Position numbers and translations under genes: made by a program. A stretch of 7,960 nt of DNA. It comes from Christensenella sp. UBA1252. Lineage in GTDB: Bacteria > Bacillota > Clostridia > Christensenellales > CAG-1252. Each line of letters starts with the position of its first letter. The stretch's first letter is position 1. The stretch is from NCBI GenBank assembly GCA_002308575.1, contig DBVY01000050.1, forward strand, positions 6,176 through 14,135, in the 5' to 3' direction. The notes under the pieces were generated by a model. That model was not told the origin of the DNA. It did no database searches and saw only the letters and a list, made by a program, of their open reading frames with translations. Positions 1 to 5,530 of this stretch are shown here, in pieces.

Positions 1-309
1 ATCTATACCGAAGCGCTTGCTTTCAAAGAAGATATGGCGGCGGTCGAGATGAACGGGCTTTTCGGCTACATCAATCGCGAAAACGAACTCGTCGTTCCGT
101 ATAAGTACGACACCGCCGGCAGCTTTTCCGAAGGTTGGGCGAACGTTTCTTTGGGGGAGAAATGCGGCTATATCGATCTGACCGGTAAGGAAACCGTTCC
201 CTTTATTTACGACGCCGCGACTCCGTTTACGGGCGAAGGATACGGCAGAGTCAAGAAGGACGGAAGATGGGGCAACATCCGTAAGGACGGAGAGGTCAGC
301 TGGCAGTAA
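1..309 (+). CDS. WG-repeat protein, 3' part only (5'-truncated by window)
   Basis: The reading frame is open from base 1 to a TAA at 307-309, giving 102 visible residues; the true start lies upstream. An ATG at 34 is in frame but is preceded by coding sequence that already looks like a repeat (IYTEALAF...), so it is not taken as the start. At least two full WG/KWG-type repeats are visible: a FGYIN...VVPYKYD...F-EGWA unit, then CGYID..GKETVPFIYD...F-GEGYG, then a shortened final WGNIRKDG unit just before the stop. The G-[YN]-I plus VP[YF]-YD plus F-[ES]G-[WY] pattern is characteristic of the family. WG repeats are thought to build beta-rich, often surface or exported proteins in many bacteria, with no fixed enzymatic function. 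It is separated from the next gene by 164 bp containing a promoter, so it is probably not in the downstream operon. Family assignment is confident; function is unknown. Confidence 0.86.
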   Translation: MYTEALAFKEDMAAVEMNGLFGYINRENELVVPYKYDTAGSFSEGWANVSLGEKCGYIDLTGKETVPFIYDAATPFTGEGYGRVKKDGRWGNIRKDGEVSWQ

Positions 310-327
310 AGGCGCGAAACGACGAAT

Positions 328-342
328 TCTCGCTCGGCGAGA
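328..342 (+). other. Small stem-loop after the WG-repeat gene
   Basis: TCTCGC (328-333), loop TCG, GCGAGA (337-342) form a perfect 6-bp stem 18 bases after the stop codon. What follows is GCGATAAAAGG rather than a run of T, so it does not meet the usual pattern of an intrinsic terminator. It could protect the 3' end of the upstream mRNA or be chance. A run of seven T lies further on at 386-392, but no stem abuts it. Confidence 0.3.
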
Positions 343-397
343 GCGATAAAAGGCGAATTCCACCAAAGCGAAACAAGCAGAGAAATTTTTTTGAAAC

Positions 398-424
398 GAA
401 AGGATAGGCGATAGCGCCTTTCTT
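398..424 (+). terminator. Possible weak terminator or attenuator-like hairpin
   Basis: AGGCG (406-410), loop ATAG and CGCCT (415-419) form a 5-bp stem followed by TTCTT. An outer GAAAGG (398-403) / CCTTTC (417-422) pairing is a competing alternative that uses the same right arm. The GC-rich stem followed by pyrimidines resembles a short intrinsic terminator for the WG-repeat gene. However, the stem is short, the T tract is broken by C, and it overlaps the candidate -35 of the next promoter. Treat as tentative. Confidence 0.3.
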
Positions 425-433
425 CGATATAAT
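405..433 (+). promoter_or_regulatory. Candidate housekeeping-sigma promoter for the ABC operon
   Basis: A perfect TATAAT -10 box lies at 428-433, 41 bases before the ATPase start codon. At the ideal 17-bp spacing the -35 position is TAGGCG (405-410), matching only three of six consensus bases. There is no TGn extension in front of the -10. A better -35 sequence, TTGAAA at 391-396, sits 31 bp from the -10, which is too far. Transcription would be expected to start near 440. The poor -35 suggests a weak or activator-dependent promoter; this is inference. Confidence 0.55.
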
Positions 434-435
434 AA

Positions 436-455
436 ATCCGTCAAATCGGACGGAT
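436..455 (+). promoter_or_regulatory. Perfect 7-bp inverted repeat at the expected transcription start (possible operator)
   Basis: ATCCGTC (436-442) and GACGGAT (449-455) are exact reverse complements separated by six bases, AAATCG. The element begins three bases after the -10 box and ends eight bases before the Shine-Dalgarno, so it straddles the predicted transcription start. That position suits a repressor operator for a dimeric regulator. As RNA it would be a stem near the 5' end of the leader. No regulator gene is in the window to test this against. Confidence 0.45.
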
Positions 456-462
456 CCGAAAG

Positions 463-468
463 AGGAGG
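463..468 (+). promoter_or_regulatory. Strong Shine-Dalgarno for the ABC ATPase
   Basis: AGGAGG lies five bases before the ATG at 474. It is a full match to the anti-Shine-Dalgarno core and fixes the start of the ATPase gene. It is the strongest ribosome binding site seen in the window. Confidence 0.85.
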
Positions 469-473
469 ATAAC

Positions 474-1250
474 ATGGAACAGGAAAACAAAAAGATCGAG
501 CAATCGACGGAAGAGAAAGAGATCACTTTGAAGATCGACCATCTCAAAAAGAAGTACGTCAACAGCAAACGCTATTCGATCAACGATCTGACGTTGCACG
601 TCCGCGCAGGCGAGATATTCGGTTTCCTCGGTCAAAACGGCGCCGGTAAATCCACGACGATCAAATGTATCACGGGCATTCATCCTTACGACGAAGGAAG
701 CATCGTGATCTGCGGCCACGATATGAAAAAGGATCCGATCAATGCGAAGAAAAGCATCGGATACGTGCCGGATAACCACTCGGTTTACGAAAAATTGACG
801 GGCAGAGAGTACGTCAACTATATCGCCGATTTGTACGGCGTTCCGCTCGAAGCGCGCACCGAGCGCATGAACAAATACCTGAAAATGTTTAAGATCTCCT
901 TTGCGGTCGATCGCCAGATCAAGGGCTATTCGCACGGTATGAAGCAAAAGATCTGCATCATCGCCGCTCTGATCCATAACCCGCGCTTGTGGGTTTTGGA
1001 CGAACCGATGGTCGGTTTGGATCCGCAATCCATGTTCGATATCATCGACGAGATGAAGACGCACACGGCGAACGGAAACACGGTTTTCTTCTCCTCGCAT
1101 AACATCGACCTCGTCAGCAAACTTTGCGACCGCGTCGCGATCATTCACGACGGCGAGCTTTGCGCGTTAGTCGATCTGCACGAAGAAGGAAAGAGGGAAG
1201 AACTCGAAACGATCTTCCGCGGATTCACGATGGCGGAGAATAAAGCATGA
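474..1250 (+). CDS. ABC transporter ATP-binding protein (ABC-2 exporter type)
   Basis: This 258-residue protein is a cytoplasmic nucleotide-binding subunit that would power the permease encoded next to it by ATP hydrolysis. All hallmark motifs are present in order: Walker A GQNGAGKST (53-61), a Q-loop region IGYVPDN (95-101) with Asp where Gln or Glu is usual, a signature YSHGMKQK (152-159; SHGMK in place of the canonical SGGQ), Walker B LWVLDEP (172-178) with catalytic Glu177, D-loop GLDP (181-184) and the switch His in SSH (207-209). It should therefore be catalytically competent. Residues 1-16 are a charged Glu/Lys/Gln-rich extension ahead of the fold. Length is normal for a single-domain ATPase of the drug, lantibiotic or polysaccharide ABC-2 export families. 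The start is set by AGGAGG five bases upstream. The stop overlaps the permease start in ATGA, implying translational coupling. The transported substrate is not predictable from the sequence. Confidence 0.95.
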   Translation: MEQENKKIEQSTEEKEITLKIDHLKKKYVNSKRYSINDLTLHVRAGEIFGFLGQNGAGKSTTIKCITGIHPYDEGSIVICGHDMKKDPINAKKSIGYVPDNHSVYEKLTGREYVNYIADLYGVPLEARTERMNKYLKMFKISFAVDRQIKGYSHGMKQKICIIAALIHNPRLWVLDEPMVGLDPQSMFDIIDEMKTHTANGNTVFFSSHNIDLVSKLCDRVAIIHDGELCALVDLHEEGKREELETIFRGFTMAENKA

Positions 1251-2860
1251 AAGAATTGATGACCTTATTCCGTTTGGAATTCAAATCCCGTTTCGGCGCG
1301 AGAGGAACCGGAAAACCCGTTTTGACCGTCCTCAAAATCCTCGTGATCCTTGCTTTCGCCGCCGTCGTTTACGCGCTGTATATCTTCGGCGTGAAGCAGT
1401 TGATCCAGCTCTTCGTGCTGTATGAGATGAGCACCGAATTCTTGGTTCTGTTCCTCGCGATCAGCCAACTCGTGTTGATCTTTTTCGGAATCAGCTCGGT
1501 CATAAAGAACCTGTTCAGAAGCGGCGATAACGAATTGATGATGCGTTTTCCCGTTTCGCCCACGGCGGTCTTTATCTCCAAAATCTCGGTCTTCGTCGTG
1601 TATCAGATCCTTTTTACGTTCATAATGGAATTGCCCGTTTTGATCATGTTCGGCATGGAAACGGCGCAACATTGGTCTTACTACGCTTTGCTTCCCGTCG
1701 TTTTGGTCTTCTGTATCACCCTTCCTTTGTCGGTGTCGAACCTTCTCGCAATTCCGGTCATGCAGCTGACTTCGCGCACGAAAAATATGTTTACCCTTTC
1801 TTTGATCGTTTCGATCATCTTGGTCGCGGTCGGGTTCGGTTTTTATATGCACGTCGTGCAGAGCGTCGTCGACTATATGAAAGAAGAAGCGATGAGCTTT
1901 TTCAGCAAGGACACCTTGAAGATCGTTTCGAAGGCGTCGGAATTCGTGTATCCTTCCAACTGGTACGCGTATATGCTGATCGGCAAATGGCGCCTCGGAA
2001 GCAGCTTGCTTTCGCTTTTCGTCGTAACTTCGCTTGCGGTGGGCGCATACTTTTTGAATAAGATCCATTATTTGAACACAATCCTGCGCGACATCGAAGG
2101 CGGCGGCTTTACGTTTACGAAAGTCACGAAGAACCGCGTTCGCAAGCCGACGACGGCGTATTTTTGCCGCGAATATCTCGACATTTTCCGTTCGAGCAAT
2201 TACAGTTTCCAGTATCTCTGTATGGCGGTCGCCGCGCCCGTTATGGTCTATTCCTGTAACAAACTCGCGGCGAGCATGGGCGAAGATTCGATCGGCTCGG
2301 TCATCGTTCCGGCGCTGTCCTTGATGGTCATGCTCGTTTTCTGCTCGATCATTCTTTCTTTCGCCGCGTCCTCCGTGTCGCGCGAAGGGGAAACCTTCTA
2401 TCTGACGAAGATCACGCCGATCCCGTATCGGACGCAAATGCTCGTTAAGATCGGCTTGTATTTACTTGTTTCCACGGCTTCGATTTTGATTACCGCGTTC
2501 GTCGTTTGGTTGACGGGGCAGGTCGCCGCGAAATTCGCGTTCAGTTCGTTTGCGATAGCGTTCTTCATCTCCGTCGCGTTGACTTGTTTCGGCGTGCGGC
2601 TTGACACGACGCGTCCGAGCTTTGCGATCGGCGGCGACGGCGAACTCAACGTCGGTAACGTTTCGACGTTCGTCGTTTTGTTCGTCGGATTTGCTCTTTC
2701 GGTCGGATACGGACTCTTCGGTATGGTCGGAATTTTCATGTGGGGCGAAATGATCACCTTCTTTGTTCTCGGACTCCTAGCCGTCGTTTTGGCGATCGCC
2801 AGCGTTTTATACCTGCTCATCGGGCTCGACAAACGCTACGATCGTATAACGCAGAGGTGA
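1247..2860 (+). CDS. ABC-2-type multi-spanning permease subunit
   Basis: This 537-residue integral membrane protein should be the transmembrane partner of the preceding ATPase. After a short basic cytoplasmic N-terminus (MKELMTLFRLEFKSRFG), hydrophobic stretches lie near residues 25-47, 63-86, 107-134, 147-172, 181-203, 252-275, 320-335, 350-378, 397-446 (probably two), 474-494 and 500-528, about ten to twelve spans by eye. Two related motifs, MMRFPVSPTAVFISK (98-112) and LTKITPIPYRTQMLVK (386-401), each precede a membrane pair. This suggests two pseudo-repeated halves. RLDTTRP (451-457) recalls the D-x-x-x-P cytoplasmic motif of the roughly 540-residue putative ABC exporter permeases (Pfam ABC_tran_2 as I recall it). 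That family is poorly characterised. A GGAG (1235-1238) lies eight bases before the ATG, inside the ATPase gene. Confidence that it is a permease is high; the family label is moderate and the substrate unknown. Confidence 0.9.
   Translation: MKELMTLFRLEFKSRFGARGTGKPVLTVLKILVILAFAAVVYALYIFGVKQLIQLFVLYEMSTEFLVLFLAISQLVLIFFGISSVIKNLFRSGDNELMMRFPVSPTAVFISKISVFVVYQILFTFIMELPVLIMFGMETAQHWSYYALLPVVLVFCITLPLSVSNLLAIPVMQLTSRTKNMFTLSLIVSIILVAVGFGFYMHVVQSVVDYMKEEAMSFFSKDTLKIVSKASEFVYPSNWYAYMLIGKWRLGSSLLSLFVVTSLAVGAYFLNKIHYLNTILRDIEGGGFTFTKVTKNRVRKPTTAYFCREYLDIFRSSNYSFQYLCMAVAAPVMVYSCNKLAASMGEDSIGSVIVPALSLMVMLVFCSIILSFAASSVSREGETFYLTKITPIPYRTQMLVKIGLYLLVSTASILITAFVVWLTGQVAAKFAFSSFAIAFFISVALTCFGVRLDTTRPSFAIGGDGELNVGNVSTFVVLFVGFALSVGYGLFGMVGIFMWGEMITFFVLGLLAVVLAIASVLYLLIGLDKRYDRITQR
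2854..2860 (+). promoter_or_regulatory. Shine-Dalgarno overlapping the permease stop codon
   Basis: GAGGTGA (2854-2860) includes the permease TGA stop and lies four bases before the ATG at 2865; the GAGG core is seven bases away. This supports the chosen start and tight co-expression of permease and first beta-helix protein. Confidence 0.7.
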
Positions 2861-2864
2861 GTTT

Positions 2865-5522
2865 ATGAAAAAGGTTTGCATTTTCCTGCTTCTTTTGATC
2901 CCGATCCTGATCATTCTGACGATCAACGTTTCGGGTATGATCATTTCCGCGGAGGTTACGATCGGCGTGGAAACTTTCGTCTTGAAACATCAAGGCGAAG
3001 AGGTTTCGGAGGTTACGATCAATCTTTCCGATTATCGTTCGAAATCCTATCAGCTGATTCCCGTCTATTTGCCGCGCATGGCGCAGGTCACGGGTTTCAA
3101 CTGGCGGTCGGATAACGAAAACGTCGCAACGGTCAACAAAGAGGGGCTCGTTACTTTCAAAGATTGCGGCTTTGCGAAGATCACCGCCGTCAGTATCGAC
3201 GATAACCGCATCAAATCCGCCTGTTCCTTCTTCGTGGAGGATACCGTGATCCATTCTTTGACGTTCTATTCATACGAATCGGGAGAGGCGATCACGCAGG
3301 AATATCAAATGAAACAATACGCAACGGAGCAATTGCGCCTCGAAGTTAATCCCTACGGCGCGATGCTCGGAAACGTTACGTTCTCGTCCTCGAATCCTGC
3401 CGTCGTTTCCTGCACGAAGGACGGCGTTTTGACGGCGCTTGCCCAAGGAACTTCCGTGATCACCGTCCGAGCGACGGATGCGAGCGGGGAAAAAACGAAC
3501 GAATTGACCGTTCGCGTTTCGGGCGCGGAGCTCGTCAGCAAAACCTTCGTTTGCGCCTCCGGCAATTCCTTTGACCTTGCGCCTTATATCCTGCAAGGCG
3601 AGGCGGAAGGCGGCTCGGTCGTGGACTTGACGGGCGTCCAAAACGGCGCCGCCAAGAAAGTCCGCGTAACGCAGGGAACCGAAAGCAAAGAGATAACGGT
3701 CTATAAGCTTGCGTTCGATCACGAGATCGGGCTTGCGTATTACGAGGCGTATCTCCGCGGCGAATGGAAGGACGGCGCGTACATCGCGATTCAAAAAGAG
3801 CGTTCGTTCGAGCTCGTCGATCGCGCGACGGGCGCGAAACTCGAAAACGTTTCGATCTCTTCGTCCGATCCGACCGTGATCGCCGTTCGAAACGGCGCCG
3901 TGATCGGGTTGAAGGACGGCACCGCCGTTTTGACCTTTGCCAAGGAAGGGTATCACGCGCTTTCGCTCGAATTGACAGTCGCAACGCCACTCAGCTTCTT
4001 CTCCCTGAACTTGACCGAAGAGGACGATTCGATCGGATTCGGCGAAGACCGCGTGTTCGGAACGCAGAGTTTTTACGACGACGAATGGCAAAACGGGATC
4101 CGCTTGTATCCCGATAAAGTCTTCCCGTCCACGGCGAACAAAAAGCTGTTCGAGTATTACACGGACAGCGAATGGGCAACCGTTTCGGAAGACGGTTTCG
4201 TAACGTTTTTGCCGGGCGCGGAAGGGCACGAAGTCACCGTTTGGGCGAAGAGCCTGTTCTCGGTCAGCCCGCTCGAACGCGCCTATACGTTTAAGAATTT
4301 GGTGAAAGGCGTAAACGTCGGTTTCGATTACGGTTTGAACGCTTACGACGAAAAGGGCGGCGGAATGCCTTCCTTTAAGCCGTACGACGAAGCGATCGCG
4401 GTTACGAATGCGTCCGACGATCTCGCGCTCGTCTTCCAAACGAACGTCTATATGCCCGCGAAAGACGTCGTTGAGGCGATGACCGCGCCGCAAACGAAGA
4501 TCACCTTCCTGCACGACATCTACGGAAACGGACATAAGCTCGACGGGCAGTTCTATCAATACGATTACGAAAGCCATATCTTCTGCGAGATCAACGATTC
4601 GATCCTCGACGGCAAAGAGGATAAGACGGGCGTAAAAGTGCGCAACCTCTATATCCAATCTTACGCGCCAAAGACCAGCGAATCGCAGGATTCCTTTAAA
4701 GAATTGATGACGAAAGGCGGCACGCCGATCCGCACGTTCTTAAAAAATCGTTCGGATTATGCGATCGATTTCGATTATTGCGTGTTCCAATACGCCTATC
4801 AGCACGTGACGGCAATCGGCGGAACGCTTTCCTTTAACGGTTGCGTGTTCCGCAACACGGTCAGCGCCGCGATTTCGATCGAATCGTTGCACGAACAACC
4901 CAATTTCGTGACGATCAAAAACTGTATTTTCTCAAACAGTTTGTCCTTCGCGGTCATCCTTTCGAACGGAACGTTCCCGCTCGAAGATACCGAAACCGTG
5001 CGCTACAATTCTCTTCGCTGGGAAGGCAACAATTACCTGTATAACTGGAAAAAATCCGACGAAGTCAGAATGGATATCATTCCCGAAGGTTTGATGAAAA
5101 ACGAGAATTTGGATAAGATCTTGAAGAACGTAAACGGGAAATTAACCGAGAGCGCGCAACATAGCTTCGTTTCTTCGGATAACGATGCGTTTTGTATCAA
5201 GAAAGACGGCGATAAATACGTGAATTTGGGCGTTTTGTGTATGGCGTTCTGGTGCGATTTGAACACGATCGTGAATGCCTCGCGCGCGCATATCGAAGAC
5301 GGCTTCCTTTTGAATATCGACCTCGAACACGCTTCCTATCTGCCGTTGCATTTGTACACGAATAATATAAACGGACTTTTGAAGAGGACGCTTAAAAACG
5401 TTTTGAACCTCGACGCGACCTCCTATATGATCACCAACAAAGGTTCGGACGGCACCTTTAACACCCAACCCGGTGAAAAATATAACTTGAACGAGGAAAC
5501 TTACGCAAAACTCAGAGGCTGA
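2865..5522 (+). CDS. Exported Ig-like (Big_2-type) / right-handed beta-helix protein, paralogue 1
   Basis: This 885-residue protein starts with MKK and a hydrophobic stretch (4-20, LLLLIPILIILTI), then GMIISAEV. It is either a signal peptide cleaved near A29 or an uncleaved N-terminal anchor; there is no lipobox. Four Ig-like units follow, recognisable by the S-[SD]-[ND]-x-x-V-x-[TA]-V plus GxVTF/GxxxIT pattern: about 30-125 (NWRSDNENVATV at 79-90), 128-220 (SSSNPAVV at 174-181), 300-375 (SSSDPTVIAV at 332-341) and 390-480 (YYTDSEWATV at 431-440). From KGVNVG (481-486) a beta-helix region begins. It includes YGNGHKLDGQ (553-562) and three Cys-containing rungs CVFQYA (639), CVFRNT (660) and CIFSNS (687). 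A motif YLYNWKK (724-730) closes it. Residues 740-885 match nothing I recognise. No C-terminal membrane segment or LPxTG signal is seen. No catalytic site is evident, so a binding, adhesion or structural role is more likely than an enzyme; this is inference. Confidence 0.85.
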   Translation: MKKVCIFLLLLIPILIILTINVSGMIISAEVTIGVETFVLKHQGEEVSEVTINLSDYRSKSYQLIPVYLPRMAQVTGFNWRSDNENVATVNKEGLVTFKDCGFAKITAVSIDDNRIKSACSFFVEDTVIHSLTFYSYESGEAITQEYQMKQYATEQLRLEVNPYGAMLGNVTFSSSNPAVVSCTKDGVLTALAQGTSVITVRATDASGEKTNELTVRVSGAELVSKTFVCASGNSFDLAPYILQGEAEGGSVVDLTGVQNGAAKKVRVTQGTESKEITVYKLAFDHEIGLAYYEAYLRGEWKDGAYIAIQKERSFELVDRATGAKLENVSISSSDPTVIAVRNGAVIGLKDGTAVLTFAKEGYHALSLELTVATPLSFFSLNLTEEDDSIGFGEDRVFGTQSFYDDEWQNGIRLYPDKVFPSTANKKLFEYYTDSEWATVSEDGFVTFLPGAEGHEVTVWAKSLFSVSPLERAYTFKNLVKGVNVGFDYGLNAYDEKGGGMPSFKPYDEAIAVTNASDDLALVFQTNVYMPAKDVVEAMTAPQTKITFLHDIYGNGHKLDGQFYQYDYESHIFCEINDSILDGKEDKTGVKVRNLYIQSYAPKTSESQDSFKELMTKGGTPIRTFLKNRSDYAIDFDYCVFQYAYQHVTAIGGTLSFNGCVFRNTVSAAISIESLHEQPNFVTIKNCIFSNSLSFAVILSNGTFPLEDTETVRYNSLRWEGNNYLYNWKKSDEVRMDIIPEGLMKNENLDKILKNVNGKLTESAQHSFVSSDNDAFCIKKDGDKYVNLGVLCMAFWCDLNTIVNASRAHIEDGFLLNIDLEHASYLPLHLYTNNINGLLKRTLKNVLNLDATSYMITNKGSDGTFNTQPGEKYNLNEETYAKLRG
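5514..5518 (+). promoter_or_regulatory. Weak, distant Shine-Dalgarno for paralogue 2
   Basis: AGAGG (5514-5518) lies within the last codons of paralogue 1, 12 bases before the ATG at 5531, which is longer than ideal. There is no closer purine-rich site, so paralogue 2 may depend partly on translational coupling across the 8-bp gap. Confidence 0.4.
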
Positions 5523-5530
5523 TTCGCAAC

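Noticed and set aside
34..309. ATG at 34 as the true start of the WG-repeat gene
   Set aside because: The frame is open to base 1 and the codons before it read as part of a WG repeat. No Shine-Dalgarno is placed in front of this ATG.
386..392. Run of seven T as an intrinsic terminator tail
   Set aside because: No stem-loop directly precedes it; the nearest perfect stem ends at 342, more than 40 bases away.
391..433. TTGAAA (391-396) as the -35 of the TATAAT at 428-433
   Set aside because: The spacer is 31 bp, far from the 16-18 bp needed, so it cannot pair with this -10 for a housekeeping sigma factor.
759..779. Asp in place of Gln/Glu in the Q-loop region of the ATPase (VPDN)
   Set aside because: Considered as a sign of inactivation. 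However, Walker A, Walker B Glu, D-loop and switch His are all intact, and GYVPD/GYLPE-type loops are common in ABC-2 export ATPases.
441..1148. Long minus-strand open frame (235 codons) opposite the ABC ATPase
   Set aside because: It lies wholly opposite a gene with all ABC ATPase motifs. Its product is low-complexity Arg/Asp/Val/Phe-rich sequence, and it arises because the sense gene rarely uses codons that read as stops on the other strand.
1265..2437. Minus-strand open frame of 390 codons opposite the permease
   Set aside because: The translation is dominated by Arg, Asp, His and Gln with no domain, and it covers a clear membrane protein on the + strand. It is a shadow frame.
3270..4658. 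Minus-strand open frame of 462 codons opposite paralogue 1
   Set aside because: Same cause: Arg/Val/Asp-rich antisense translation of Ig-like repeats, with no recognisable motif or convincing start signal.
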